A stretch of 64,000 nt of DNA from contig NZ_JAZKUD010000008.1 of assembly GCF_036625275.1 (NCBI RefSeq), forward strand, positions 1-64,000, read 5' to 3'. Positions 24,147 through 33,695 of the stretch are shown here, one piece after another. This stretch comes from Accumulibacter sp036625275. GTDB taxonomy: Bacteria; Pseudomonadota; Gammaproteobacteria; Burkholderiales; Rhodocyclaceae. The translations under genes and the position numbers were made by a program. Positions within the stretch are counted from its first letter, which is position 1; each line of letters starts with the position of its first letter. Under the pieces are notes generated by a model. That model saw only the letters and a program-made list of their open reading frames with translations, ran no database searches and was not told the DNA's origin.

Positions 24147-26315
24147 ATGCCTTTTTTTCGCTTCACCTTTCTTGTGTCGCTGCTGCTTCTGCTCACGGCC
24201 TGCGGGAGTGAGCAGAACGACCCCTATCCGCGCGCCGAGCGCGGCCAGAATATCCTCTACTCGGCATTCACCGAGCGGCCCAAGCATCTCGACCCGGTAC
24301 AGTCCTACACCGAGGACGAAATCACCTTCACCGCACAGATCTACGAGCCGCCGCTGCAATACCATTACCTGAAGCGACCGTACACGCTGATTCCCCTGAC
24401 CAGCGATGCCGTGCCGACACCACGTTATTACGACGATCGCGGTCGCGAACTGCCGGCCACGGCGCCGGCAGAAGCCATTGCGCACAGTGTTTACGAGATT
24501 CGCCTTCGCCCCGGCATCCGCTATCAACCGCATCCGGCCTTTGCCAGCGATGCCGCCGGCCAGCCCTTGTATCGGAACCTCGACCGCGAACAACTGCGCG
24601 GCATCGAGAAGATTGCCGATTTCCGCGCCACGGCCAGCCGCGAGCTGGTCGCCGACGATTACATCTACGAGATCAAACGCCTGGCGCATCCGCGCCTGCA
24701 TTCGCCAATCTTCGGGATGATGGCCGAGCGCATCGTCGGCCTGCGCGAACTCGGCGCCGCGCTGCAGACGGAGGCCAAGAGGCTGCCAGCCGACGCCTGG
24801 ATCGATCTCGACCGCTTTGCGCTCAGCGGCGTCACGCGGGTCGACCGCCATACCTATCGCATCACCCTGCGCGGCAAGTACCCACAGTTCGTGTACTGGC
24901 TGGCGATGCCCTTCTTCGCGCCGGTGCCGCGTGAGGTCGACCGTTTCTACCACCAGCCCGGCATGGCCGCGAAGAATCTGACGCTCGACTGGTATCCGGT
25001 CGGCACCGGCCCGTTCATGCTGACGCAGAACAATCCGAACAGCCGCATGGTCCTCGAACGCAACCCGAACTTCCACGGCGAGACCTATCCCTGCCTGGGC
25101 GACCCCGAAGACCAGGCCGACGGGCTGCTGGCCGATTGCGGCAAGACGCTGCCGTTCATCGACCAGGCGGTCTTCTCGCGCGAAAAGGAGAGCATTCCCT
25201 ACTGGAACAAGTTTCTGCAGGGCTATTACGACGCTTCGGGGATTTCGTCCGACAGCTTTGATCAGGCGGTTCGGCTCGGTGTCGGCGGCGACGTGCAATT
25301 GAGTGACGAGATGCGCGGCAAGGGGATTCGCTTGCTGACCAGCGTGCGCGCTTCGATCTTCTACATGGGTTTCAACATGCTCGACCCGGTCGTCGGTAGC
25401 CTTGCAGAAGCGCAGACGAAGCTGCGCCAGGCGCTGTCGATCGCCATCGACCAGGAGGAATTCATCTCGATCTTCATGAACGGCCGGGGGATTGCCGCGC
25501 ATGGCCCGCTGCCGCCGGGAATTTTCGGCTATGTCGAAGGTGAAGCGGGCATCAACCCGGTGGTCTACGACTGGGTAGATGGGCAAGTGCGGCGCAAACC
25601 GCTCGAAGTGGCGAAGAAACTGCTCACCGAGGCTGGCTGGCCGAATGGTCGCCAGGCCAGCACCGGCGAGCCGCTGGTGTTGAATCTCGACACCACGGGC
25701 GGGGGCATGGGCGACAAGTCGCGACTCGACTGGCTGACGCGCCAGTTCGCCAAGCTCGACATTCAGCTCGTGGTTCGCTCGACCGACTTCAACCGCTTTC
25801 AGGAGAAGGTTCGCAAGGGGGCGGTGCAGCTCTACTACCTGGGCTGGAACGCCGATTATCCCGACCCCGAGAACTTCCTGTTCCTGCTCGCCAGCCGCGA
25901 AGGCAAGGTCGCCAAGGGCGGCGAGAACGCTTCCAACTACGCCAACCCGGCGTTCGACCAGCTCTTCGAACGGATGAAGAACCTGGAGAGCGAGGGACCG
26001 CGCGGCGTCGAGCGGCTGGCGATCATCCGCCAGGCGGTGGCGCTGCTGCAGCACGATGCACCGTGGATCTATGGTTTTCACCCGACGAGCTATACGCTGA
26101 GCCATGTCTGGCTCAAGAATCGCAAGCCGACCGAAGTCGGCCACAATACGCTGAAATACCAGCGCATCGACGTCGCTGAGCGGCAGCGCCTGCGGCAGGA
26201 ATGGAATCGGCCGGTACTCTGGCCGCTGGCGGCAATCGCCGTTCTGCTCCTGGCCATGCTTCTGCCGGCGGCGCTCGGCTATCGCCGCCGCGAGCGCAGT
26301 ACGGCGCGCGGATGA
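24147..26315 (+). CDS. Peptide-type ABC transporter substrate-binding lipoprotein
   Basis: A 722-residue family-5 (DppA/OppA/YejA-like) binding protein. A signal peptide ends in the lipobox LLTACG, making Cys19 the lipid anchor. TERPKHLDPVQSYTEDE opens the binding domain, which ends at HPTSYTLSHVWLKN. A second transmembrane helix (WPLAAIAVLLLAMLLPAALGY) with a basic tail lies at the C-terminus, unusual for this class and suggesting anchoring at both ends. It is the first of four genes encoding a complete importer. The substrate is unknown; peptides or peptide-like compounds are likely. Confidence 0.9.
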   Translation: MPFFRFTFLVSLLLLLTACGSEQNDPYPRAERGQNILYSAFTERPKHLDPVQSYTEDEITFTAQIYEPPLQYHYLKRPYTLIPLTSDAVPTPRYYDDRGRELPATAPAEAIAHSVYEIRLRPGIRYQPHPAFASDAAGQPLYRNLDREQLRGIEKIADFRATASRELVADDYIYEIKRLAHPRLHSPIFGMMAERIVGLRELGAALQTEAKRLPADAWIDLDRFALSGVTRVDRHTYRITLRGKYPQFVYWLAMPFFAPVPREVDRFYHQPGMAAKNLTLDWYPVGTGPFMLTQNNPNSRMVLERNPNFHGETYPCLGDPEDQADGLLADCGKTLPFIDQAVFSREKESIPYWNKFLQGYYDASGISSDSFDQAVRLGVGGDVQLSDEMRGKGIRLLTSVRASIFYMGFNMLDPVVGSLAEAQTKLRQALSIAIDQEEFISIFMNGRGIAAHGPLPPGIFGYVEGEAGINPVVYDWVDGQVRRKPLEVAKKLLTEAGWPNGRQASTGEPLVLNLDTTGGGMGDKSRLDWLTRQFAKLDIQLVVRSTDFNRFQEKVRKGAVQLYYLGWNADYPDPENFLFLLASREGKVAKGGENASNYANPAFDQLFERMKNLESEGPRGVERLAIIRQAVALLQHDAPWIYGFHPTSYTLSHVWLKNRKPTEVGHNTLKYQRIDVAERQRLRQEWNRPVLWPLAAIAVLLLAMLLPAALGYRRRERSTARG

Positions 26316-26358
26316 ATCCCTTGATGACCGACCCGCTACCGCCCCTTTCACGATCACC

Positions 26359-27336
26359 ATGCTTGCCTATCTCATTCGCCGTCTGCTCTACGCGGTGCCG
26401 ATCCTGATCGGCGTCAACCTGATCACCTTCGCGCTGTTCTTCGTGGTCAACACGCCCGACGACATGGCACGCATGCAGCTTGGCGTCAAGCGCGTGACGC
26501 CGGAAGCCATCGAGCGCTGGAAAGCCGAACGCGGCTACGACAAGCCGCTATTCATCAACCCGGCGGCGACCGGCAGTGCGGTGTTCACCGATACCATCTT
26601 CTTCGCCAAGTCGGCGCGCATGTTCGCCGCCGATTTCGGGCGCGCCGAGGACGGTCGCGACATTGCCAGGGAAATCGTCTCGCGAATGGGTCCATCGCTG
26701 GCCATCGCCCTGCCGACCTTCATTCTCGGACTGCTGGTGACGGTCTCGTTTGCCCTGCTGCTGACCTTTTTCCGTGCCAGTTATCTCGATTTCTGGGGCG
26801 TCGTCCTGTGCGTCGCAATGATGTCGATCTCGGGCCTCTTCTACATCATCGGCGGCCAGTATCTGGTCAGCAAGATCTGGCGACTGGTGCCGATCTCGGG
26901 TTATGGTGGCGGCCTCGACGCCTGGAAGTTCCTGATCCTGCCGGTGCTGATCGGCGTCCTCTCCGGTATCGGTTCCTCGACGCGCTGGTACCGCACGATC
27001 TTCCTCGAGGAAATCGCCAAGGACTACGTCCGCACCGCGCGTGCCAAGGGGCTTGCCGAAGCGGCCGTGCTCTTCCGGCATGTCCTGCAGAACGCCCTGA
27101 TTCCGATCCTGACCGGCGTGGTGGTGGTGATTCCACTGTTGTTCATGGGCTCGCTGCTCACCGAATCGTTCTTCGGCATCCCCGGCCTCGGCAGCTACAC
27201 CATCGACGCGATCAACGCGCAGGACTTCGCCGTCGTGCGCGCGATGGTGTTCATCGGCTCAGTGTTATACATCGTCGGACTGATCCTCACCGATCTCTCC
27301 TACACTCTCGTCGACCCACGGATTCGCTTCCATTGA
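26359..27336 (+). CDS. ABC transporter permease (DppB/YejB-like)
   Basis: A 325-residue inner-membrane permease with six helices. The DppB-type N-terminus LAYLIRRLLYAVPILIGVNLITF is present. The EAA loop that contacts the ATPase reads ARAKGLAEAAVLFRHVLQNALIPI. VDPRIRF at the C-terminus is the standard family ending. The stop (TGA) shares one base with the next start, so translation is coupled. Confidence 0.93.
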   Translation: MLAYLIRRLLYAVPILIGVNLITFALFFVVNTPDDMARMQLGVKRVTPEAIERWKAERGYDKPLFINPAATGSAVFTDTIFFAKSARMFAADFGRAEDGRDIAREIVSRMGPSLAIALPTFILGLLVTVSFALLLTFFRASYLDFWGVVLCVAMMSISGLFYIIGGQYLVSKIWRLVPISGYGGGLDAWKFLILPVLIGVLSGIGSSTRWYRTIFLEEIAKDYVRTARAKGLAEAAVLFRHVLQNALIPILTGVVVVIPLLFMGSLLTESFFGIPGLGSYTIDAINAQDFAVVRAMVFIGSVLYIVGLILTDLSYTLVDPRIRFH

Positions 27337-28778
27337 TGGCCCCTGTCGTACTCTGGTCGGATGCGCTGATCTGGCTGCTGGTGCTGGCGGCGAGCGTGCT
27401 CGGCTGGCTGTCCCGGCGCAATCCGCTGTTGCGCGCCGCCTGGCAGCGAGTCGGCCGGAACCGGGCAGGAATGGCGTCGGCAACGGTGTTGCTGGTCTTC
27501 GTCTGCATCGGTCTGCTCGATTCGCTGCACTATCGGCCGCGCCTCGAAGAGGGTGCCGGCCGCGGTGCCGGCAGCAGCAACGAGAAGACTGCGGTTTATT
27601 CGGTCGAAGTGCTGTCGCTGCTCGACTTCCTCCTGACACCGCTGCGCACGCGTACCGAGAAAACCTATTCGGAACCTCTGGCGACGCGTGCGCACGCCAA
27701 GGAGTCGATCAAGGTCCGCGATGCCGACGGCCAGCTTCGGCAGAGTCGCGAATACCCGCGGCTGAAGCATGGCGGCGCGCATCTGGGCGCCGACGAGGCT
27801 GGCCGCGATGCCGACGTCGCTGCACGCCTCCTGCGCGCGCTCGGCCTCGCGATGCTCGTCTGGTCGGCTCTCGCGGCCGCGACCGCGGCTCTCCTGGCGC
27901 GCCGCCAGAACTGCTCGCATCGGCAAGCGTGGCGGCGCATCTGGCACAAGGAGAGCGATCTGGCCTGCAATGCGGTGCTCGCCACGATCGCCGTATTGCT
28001 GCTGTGCGGCCTGCCGCTGGCGATGCTGGCCACCGATTACCATGTCTTCGGCACCGACAAGGTTGGCCAGGACGTGCTCTATCAGGTACTCAAGAGCGTT
28101 CGCACGGCGCTGGTCATCGGCCTGGTGACGACACTGGTGATGCTGCCGGTGGCAATCTTCCTCGGCGTCGTCGCCGGCTACTTCCGCGGCTGGGTCGATG
28201 ACCTGATCCAGTACCTGTACACGACCTTGAGTTCGATTCCCGGCGTGCTGCTGATCGCCGCCGCGGTGCTGATGATGCAGGTGCTGATCGACACGCATCC
28301 GCAATGGTTCGCCACCGCCGCCGAGCGCGCCGACCTGCGTCTGCTGGCACTCTGCTTCATTCTCGGGGTGACCAGTTGGACCGGCCTGTGCCGGCTGCTG
28401 CGCGGCGAAACGCTGAAGCTGCGCGAACTCGAGTACATCCAGGCGGCGCAGGCCTTTGGTGTTTCCGACCTGCGCATCATCGCGCGTCACATCCTCCCCA
28501 ACCTGATGCACATCGTGATCATCGCACTGGTGATGGATTTTTCGAGCCTGGTACTCGCCGAAGCGGTGCTTTCCTACGTCGGCATCGGCGTCGATCCGAC
28601 GATGATCAGCTTCGGAACGATGATCAACAATGCCCGCCTGGAGCTGGCCCGCGAACCGATGGTGTGGTGGTCGCTGGCGGCCGCCTTCGTTTTCATGTTC
28701 ACGCTGGTGCTCGCAGCCAACCTGCTGGCCGACGCCGTGCGCGACGCTTTCGACCCCCGCCTGACGGGGTCGGCATGA
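27336..28778 (+). CDS. ABC transporter permease (DppC/YejE-like) with large insertion
   Basis: A 480-residue permease, about 180 residues longer than typical DppC. After the first helix (ASATVLLVFVCIGLLDSL) there is a long soluble segment (about residues 70-165, Glu/Arg/Ala-rich) and an additional helix before the normal permease core. The core has GTDKVGQDVLYQVLKSVRTAL, the EAA loop QAAQAFGVSDLRIIARHILPN and DAVRDAFDPRL at the end. The insertion resembles the enlarged YejE-type permeases. Starts at 27336, overlapping the previous stop. Confidence 0.9.
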   Translation: MAPVVLWSDALIWLLVLAASVLGWLSRRNPLLRAAWQRVGRNRAGMASATVLLVFVCIGLLDSLHYRPRLEEGAGRGAGSSNEKTAVYSVEVLSLLDFLLTPLRTRTEKTYSEPLATRAHAKESIKVRDADGQLRQSREYPRLKHGGAHLGADEAGRDADVAARLLRALGLAMLVWSALAAATAALLARRQNCSHRQAWRRIWHKESDLACNAVLATIAVLLLCGLPLAMLATDYHVFGTDKVGQDVLYQVLKSVRTALVIGLVTTLVMLPVAIFLGVVAGYFRGWVDDLIQYLYTTLSSIPGVLLIAAAVLMMQVLIDTHPQWFATAAERADLRLLALCFILGVTSWTGLCRLLRGETLKLRELEYIQAAQAFGVSDLRIIARHILPNLMHIVIIALVMDFSSLVLAEAVLSYVGIGVDPTMISFGTMINNARLELAREPMVWWSLAAAFVFMFTLVLAANLLADAVRDAFDPRLTGSA

Positions 28779-30802
28779 GCCAGGAAACCACCGTGAACCA
28801 AGAACGCTTGCTCGAAGTGCGCGATCTCTCGATCGCTTTTGCCAACGGGCGATCACTGCTGGCGGCGGTCGATGACATCGGCTTCGCGGTCGCCGCCGGC
28901 GAGACGCTGGCGCTGCTCGGCGAGTCCGGTTGCGGCAAGTCGGCAACGGCGCTGGCATTGCTGCGGCTGCTGCCGACTGCCGGGCGAATCCTCGGCGGCG
29001 AAGTCTCATTCGCCGGCCGTGACCTGCTGCGGCTGCCGGAAGCCGAGATGCGCGGCGTTCGCGGTGGCGGCATGGCGATGATCTTCCAGGAGCCGGCAAC
29101 CAGCCTCAACCCGGTGTTGACCGTCGGTCGCCAGTTGGCCGAGGTGCTCGAACGTCACCTCGGGCTGGCCGGGCAGGCGATACGCGCGCGTTCGCTCGAA
29201 CTGCTGACCGCGGTCGGCATTGCCGACCCCGAGCGCCGCCTTGGAGAATATCCCTTCCAGCTCTCGGGCGGCATGAAACAGCGGGTGATGATCGCGGTTG
29301 CGCTGGCCGGCCAGCCGCGCCTGTTGATCGCCGACGAGCCGACGACGGCGCTCGACGTCACCATTCAGGCGCAGATCCTCGAGCTGCTGCAACGTTTGCA
29401 GACCGAACGGGCGATGGGGATGCTGCTGATCACCCACGACCTCGGCGTCGTCGCGCAGATGGCGACCCGTGTCGGCGTCATGTACGCCGGCGAGATCGTC
29501 GAAGAGGCACCACGCGCGGCCTTCTTTGCCTCGCCACGCCATCCCTATACGCAAAAGCTGTTCGCCGCCCTGCCCGACCTGGCGCGGCGCGGCCGCCGCC
29601 TGGAAACGATTCCCGGGCAGGTGCCGCCCCTGTCGGCGATGCCCGGCGGCTGCCGCTTCGCCGCGCGCTGTGCGCATGCCTGGGATCGGTGCCGCCAGGA
29701 AGCCCCGCGGTGGCGGGAGGTGGGCCCGGATCACCGCGTCCGCTGCCACCTCGATGACGAACCCGATCGCGCGCGCAGCCCCGGCAGCGAGGCGGTGAGC
29801 ACCCGCGCGACCGGTCCTCTGGCCGCACCCGCACTGCTCGTGGTCGCCGATCTGTGCGTGCATTTCCCGATCCGGCGCGGCATTCTGCAGCGTCCCGTCG
29901 GCTACGTTCGCGCCGTCGACGGGGTCTCACTCGAACTGGCGCGCGGCCGCACGCTGGCGCTGGTCGGCGAATCCGGTTGTGGCAAGACGACGGTCGGCAA
30001 GGCGATCCTGCAACTGCTGCCGGCCAGCGGCGGCAGCGTGCGCTTGCTGGGACAGGAACTCGTCGGCCAGTCGCGCCGCGAGCTGCGGCCACTGCGCCGG
30101 CGCCTGCAGATGATTTTCCAGGACCCCTTCGCTTCGCTGAATCCGCGCCTGGCCGTCGGCGAGATCATCGGCGAGGGCATGCGCGCACTGGCGATGCCGG
30201 GAACCCACCCGCAGCGGCCGGAGCGCGCGGCGGCGATCGCTGCCGTCCTGCAACAGGTGGGCCTCGATCCAGCCGCCGCCGGACGTTACCCGCACGAGTT
30301 CTCGGGCGGGCAGCGGCAGCGTATCGCGATTGCCCGCGCGCTGGCCGTGCAGCCCGACCTGGTGATCTGCGACGAGCCGACCTCGGCGCTCGACGTTTCG
30401 GTGCAGGCGCAGATTCTCAATCTGCTCGCCGACTTGCAGGCCGATCTCGGGCTCGCCTACCTGTTCATCACCCACAACTTCGCCGTCGTCGATCATCTGG
30501 CGCACGCCGTGGCGGTGATGTACCTGGGCCGTATCGTCGAGCAGGGAACGGTCGATGAAGTGCTGCGATCGCCGCAGCACCCTTACACGCGCGCCCTGTT
30601 GTCCGCCGTGCCGAGTCCGCACCTGGATGCGCAGCCGCAGTTCATCCGCTTGCCGGGAGAAATCCCCTCGCCGGCCCATCCACCAGAGGGTTGCCATTTC
30701 CATCCACGTTGCCGGCAGGCCAGTGCTACCTGTCGCGAACGCTATCCTGGGACGAGCACGCTGTCGGCCACGCATACGGTGCGCTGTCACCTGTATCGAT
30801 AG
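28775..30802 (+). CDS. Fused double ATPase of peptide ABC transporter (YejF/DppDF-like)
   Basis: A 675-residue protein with two complete nucleotide-binding domains. Domain 1 has Walker A GESGCGKSATAL, signature LSGGMKQRV and Walker B LLIADEPTTALDV; domain 2 has GESGCGKTTVGK, FSGGQRQRI and LVICDEPTSALDV. Each ends with the oligopeptide-type C-terminal Cys cluster (CRFAARCAHAWDRC and CHFHPRCRQASATC). A single polypeptide carrying both ATPases is the YejF arrangement. The start overlaps the permease stop by 4 bp. A GC-rich hairpin follows. Confidence 0.94.
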   Translation: MSQETTVNQERLLEVRDLSIAFANGRSLLAAVDDIGFAVAAGETLALLGESGCGKSATALALLRLLPTAGRILGGEVSFAGRDLLRLPEAEMRGVRGGGMAMIFQEPATSLNPVLTVGRQLAEVLERHLGLAGQAIRARSLELLTAVGIADPERRLGEYPFQLSGGMKQRVMIAVALAGQPRLLIADEPTTALDVTIQAQILELLQRLQTERAMGMLLITHDLGVVAQMATRVGVMYAGEIVEEAPRAAFFASPRHPYTQKLFAALPDLARRGRRLETIPGQVPPLSAMPGGCRFAARCAHAWDRCRQEAPRWREVGPDHRVRCHLDDEPDRARSPGSEAVSTRATGPLAAPALLVVADLCVHFPIRRGILQRPVGYVRAVDGVSLELARGRTLALVGESGCGKTTVGKAILQLLPASGGSVRLLGQELVGQSRRELRPLRRRLQMIFQDPFASLNPRLAVGEIIGEGMRALAMPGTHPQRPERAAAIAAVLQQVGLDPAAAGRYPHEFSGGQRQRIAIARALAVQPDLVICDEPTSALDVSVQAQILNLLADLQADLGLAYLFITHNFAVVDHLAHAVAVMYLGRIVEQGTVDEVLRSPQHPYTRALLSAVPSPHLDAQPQFIRLPGEIPSPAHPPEGCHFHPRCRQASATCRERYPGTSTLSATHTVRCHLYR

Positions 30803-30815
30803 CCAGGGTGCACAG

Positions 30816-30843
30816 CCAGACGCCGCCTCGCGGCGGCGCCTGG
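30816..30843 (+). terminator. GC-rich hairpin after the ABC transporter operon
   Basis: CCAGaCGCCGCC, loop TCGC, GGCGGCGcCTGG: a 12-bp stem with one mismatch, 13 bp after the last transporter gene. There is no T-run. Confidence 0.5.
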
Positions 30844-30862
30844 TCGGAGAACGGCTAAACTA

Positions 30863-31755
30863 AGAATTTATCCCAATAGGTCTGCGGCTCGCCAGGTGAT
30901 AATGCCGCAGGCAAAGTGCAATATTGCCCAATAGGACTCGCCTTTCTTTTCCCAACGCACGAGCAATCCGCGAAAGCGATTGATCCAGCCGTGTGTCCGC
31001 TCGACCACCCAACGGCGGGCGCGATAACCGAGTTCACGGATGTCGCGCTGCTCCTCTCCGTGGGCACGGAGAGGAGCGGTAAATCCCAATCCCTCCACCC
31101 GTTCCCGCACCTCGTCAAAGTCATCGGCTTTGTCCCTGCACAGGCCCTGCGGCTTTTCCTCAGTGGGCTGGGGCCATTTGACCATCAGTTTGTCCAGGGT
31201 AGCTGCCACCCGCTTCATGTCGTTCCAGTTGGCGCCATCCATCGCAATGGCCAACGGAACGCCACTCGCTTTGGTCAGCAAGCGACGCTTGACACCGCTT
31301 TTGCTGCGATCCGTCGGGTTGGGGCCCCGTCTTTTCCCCACCCAGCGGGGCCTTGGTCATCGCGCCATCCCGGGACAGCCAATCCCCGTCGATCCCCTTG
31401 AGCCGATCGTATTCAGGCAGCGCCTCACGCCAGAAGGCTTCGAAGACCCCGGCATCCCGCCACTCCGAAAAACGCCGGTGCGCCGAACTGCTTGAACCAA
31501 TCCCGGTAACATTGAGCGCGTTCCATGGCATCCCCGTGCGCAGCACCAGCAGGATGGCATTCATCGCCACCCGATCCGGAACCCGGGAACAATGACATCC
31601 GAGGGGGCGCCTTGCGCGGCGGCAGCCACTTTTCCATCTTTTCCCATAACTCGTCCGGCATCCGCCAGCCATCATCCTTGCATAGCAGTCCCATCTCCTG
31701 GTCCTCCGTCTAATATTCTGGATACTTAGACAGTCGGCCTACCGGGATAGGTTCT
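30863..31755 (-). mobile_element. IS5-family (IS427-like) insertion sequence, 893 bp
   Basis: The element is bounded by 18-bp imperfect inverted repeats: AGAATTTATCCCAATAGG at 30863-30880 and the complement of AGAACCTATCCCGGTAGG at 31738-31755 (14 of 18 identical). It is flanked by TA on both sides (30861-30862 and 31756-31757), fitting the TA target of this group. The length is typical of the IS427 group. The transposase gene inside is frameshifted. Confidence 0.82.
30868..31694 (-). pseudogene. IS5-family transposase, frameshifted
   Basis: The reading frame is in three pieces: an N-terminal piece (MPDELWEKMEKWLPPRKAP), a central piece (VPDRVAMNAILLVLRTGMPW, then SSSAHRRFSEW) and a C-terminal piece with the DDE-domain segments LAIAMDGANWND and the ending RRWVVERTHGWINRFRGLL. 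The first break (near 31610-31625) has no programmed signal and looks like a single-base indel. The second (near 31340) lies at a GGGGAAAAGA run, where IS427-group elements can use programmed frameshifting, but the shift needed here is +1. It is probably inactive. Confidence 0.8.
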
Positions 31756-31994
31756 TAGGCATGGCTTCTCTCCGGGGATGGGTTCCCTACTCTATCGCAA
31801 CTCTCCGCTAATTTCTTACGTTTGCTCACGTCGCTGACAATGATCAGAGCGGGACTCGCCCAACACTTTCGTTCGCACCCAGCATGCCCAAACCTTTAGT
31901 GTGTTTCCTCTAGACCTTCCCGATAGACTTACCGGCAGTGGTTGCAAAGGCAACTGCAGGAACTTTCAAATGCAGTCAGACAAAGGAGAAATAA

Positions 31995-32438
31995 ATGAGC
32001 AAGACAGTTAGCGCATGGGCCGATCGGGTCAGCAATCAGCAAGTCCTGCTGAAGGCCCTGGAGGCGACACGCAAGCTATGGCTTGGCGGCCTGGGCGCTT
32101 ATTCGCTGGCCGCCAGGAGCAGTGTCCGGGCCGTCGAGACGCTTCTTCGTGAAAGCAAGGCCATGCCCCCGAAGGCCTGCCAACAGATCGAGGAAAAATC
32201 GGCCGAACTGATGAGCACTGCCAATACCGCCATTCAGCGCAGCGAACAGGTCGTCAGGGAACGCTTTCTCCGGCCTCTCGATTTCGTTCTCCTGGCAACC
32301 CGGCGCGACATCGAGCAGCTCTCGCTACGAGTCATCGAGTTGAGCGCCGAGGTACACCAATTGGCAACCGGCCAAGCGATGTCCGCAGCCAGGCTTGCCC
32401 AGAGTGACGATTCGCCGATGATGACCGGCACTGCGTAG
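31995..32438 (+). CDS. Phasin-family polyhydroxyalkanoate granule-associated protein
   Basis: A 147-residue, mostly helical protein. The N-terminal ATRKLWLGGLGAYSLAARSS segment is the hallmark of the PhaF/PhaI-type phasins. The C-terminal third (DIEQLSLRVIELSAEVHQL) is a heptad-like coiled coil used for oligomerisation. Phasins coat PHA granules and limit their size. The gene is monocistronic, with a good ribosome site (AAAGGAGAA). The 239-bp upstream spacer lies between it and the IS element. Confidence 0.82.
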   Translation: MSKTVSAWADRVSNQQVLLKALEATRKLWLGGLGAYSLAARSSVRAVETLLRESKAMPPKACQQIEEKSAELMSTANTAIQRSEQVVRERFLRPLDFVLLATRRDIEQLSLRVIELSAEVHQLATGQAMSAARLAQSDDSPMMTGTA

Positions 32439-32454
32439 GGCCGCCGGCGACAGC

Positions 32455-32550
32455 TAACGGTCATGTCTTTCCAGTCCCGATCATGGCGATCATGACCGTC
32501 TCTCTCTCCCGCAAGGAGAGATTCTTGAGTCACCGACACGACTTTCACAT
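32455..32550 (-). repeat. Composite palindromic intergenic repeat, copy B (reverse, diverged)
   Basis: Reads TAACGGTCATG...CATGACCGT, then a shortened CTCTCTCCC/GGAGAG hairpin, then GTCACCGACACGACTTTCAC. It is shorter than the other copies and starts 17 bp after the phasin stop codon. This is the most divergent of the five copies. Confidence 0.75.
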
Positions 32551-32624
32551 TCAGGCGGCCGGCAATTGTCGCGCCAGCATTGCCGGCAGACGGCCGTTCG
32601 AGTACCGCTCGAACGGCCGTCCGG

Positions 32625-33581
32625 CTATTTCTGGGCAACCTGTGCGGCTTCGCTGAGCAACCACTTGCGAAAAACATCAACGATCGGGCGATCGGCAACA
32701 GCTTCCGGCACTACCAGATAATAGGCCTGGGTGCGGCGAATGATGATGTCGAAGGGCATCACCAGACGCCCGGCAGCGACCTCGGCTTCGACCAACGGAA
32801 TAGAGGCGATGGCCACACCAACGCCATCGATCACCGCCGCATGAACCAGTCCCGAGTCGCTGAAATGGGTGCCGGCATTCGGATCGACACCACTGACTCC
32901 GGCAACCTGCAGCCATTCGGCCCAGGTCGGGCGGTCCATCAGTTCCATGATCGACTCGTCATGGAGAAGATTGTGGCGCCGCAGATCGGAGGGCACGCCC
33001 AAGGGCCGCATTCCGAACAGCAAGCGCGGACTGCATACCAGCGCATAGGCTGGAACGAACAGTCGGTCGACGCGGCAACCGTCGTAATGACCGCGCCCGA
33101 AACGGATGAATAATTCGGTTTCGTCATCGCGTACATCGACTCCGGCCAGTCCCGAAACGCCCAAGGCGTCATGGGCATCGATCGTCTCGACCGACGCGGC
33201 CATGTGCAACTGGATCTCCGGGTGCTCGGCAGTGAAAGCGGGCAAATGGCGAATCAGCCATCGACTGGCGAAAGCCGGCGGAGTCGTGATCAGCAGGCGC
33301 CCGGCGGCTTCATGCGGCCGCGTGCTTTCGATCGCGGCGGCAAAGCATTCCAGGCCTTCACGCACCTTCGGCAGCATCGCCCGACCTTGGCTCGTCAGAT
33401 CCAGTGCGCGCGTCAAGCGGTGAAAGAGCGGAAAACCGAGGTATTCCTCAAGACCCCTGATCTGGTGGCTGATGGCGGTGGGCGTCACCGCCAATTCCTC
33501 GCTGGCATCCTTGAAACTGAGATGGCGAGCCGCCGCTTCGAAGGCACGCAGCGAGTTCAGAGGGGGTAATCGGTAAGTCAT
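32625..33581 (-). CDS. LysR-family transcriptional regulator (GcvA-like)
   Basis: A 318-residue regulator. The N-terminal winged helix reads LPPLNSLRAFEAAARHLSFK, then AISHQIRGLEEYLG, typical of the GcvA subgroup. The effector-binding domain follows from about residue 95 with VSGLAGVDVRDDETELFIRFG. GcvA relatives control amino-acid, beta-lactamase or small divergent genes. A perfect inverted repeat (33621-33642) lies 40 bp upstream of its start, between it and a divergent 59-codon ORF, and is a good candidate for its own operator. Confidence 0.92.
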   Translation of the reverse strand: MTYRLPPLNSLRAFEAAARHLSFKDASEELAVTPTAISHQIRGLEEYLGFPLFHRLTRALDLTSQGRAMLPKVREGLECFAAAIESTRPHEAAGRLLITTPPAFASRWLIRHLPAFTAEHPEIQLHMAASVETIDAHDALGVSGLAGVDVRDDETELFIRFGRGHYDGCRVDRLFVPAYALVCSPRLLFGMRPLGVPSDLRRHNLLHDESIMELMDRPTWAEWLQVAGVSGVDPNAGTHFSDSGLVHAAVIDGVGVAIASIPLVEAEVAAGRLVMPFDIIIRRTQAYYLVVPEAVADRPIVDVFRKWLLSEAAQVAQK

Positions 33582-33620
33582 ATGGAAGAGATATTCTCAT
33601 TCATTGGCTGATTATTGATC

Positions 33621-33642
33621 GTTTGCCGGCATATCGGCAAAC
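33621..33642. promoter_or_regulatory. Perfect palindrome, candidate LysR-type operator
   Basis: GTTTGCCG, 6-base spacer, CGGCAAAC: perfect 8-bp arms in the 114-bp spacer between the LysR gene and the divergent small ORF. LysR proteins usually bind such dyads next to their own promoter. Confidence 0.6.
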
Positions 33643-33695
33643 AATTACAGTAGCGTCGCACTCTCGGGGACCGAGAAAACTCAAGGAAGAAACCC

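Noticed and set aside
24072..26360. Long open frame (762 codons) on the minus strand opposite the binding-protein gene
   Set aside because: It is antisense to a well-supported ABC binding protein; the open frame is explained by high GC at codon position 3. No family motif is seen.
27300..29099. Minus-strand open frame of 599 codons opposite the second permease and the ATPase gene
   Set aside because: Arg/Gln/His-rich shadow composition and no domain; the plus-strand genes are certain.
31160..31675. The 171-codon frame within the IS element as an intact transposase
   Set aside because: It carries only the middle of the transposase; the N- and C-terminal parts are in other frames.
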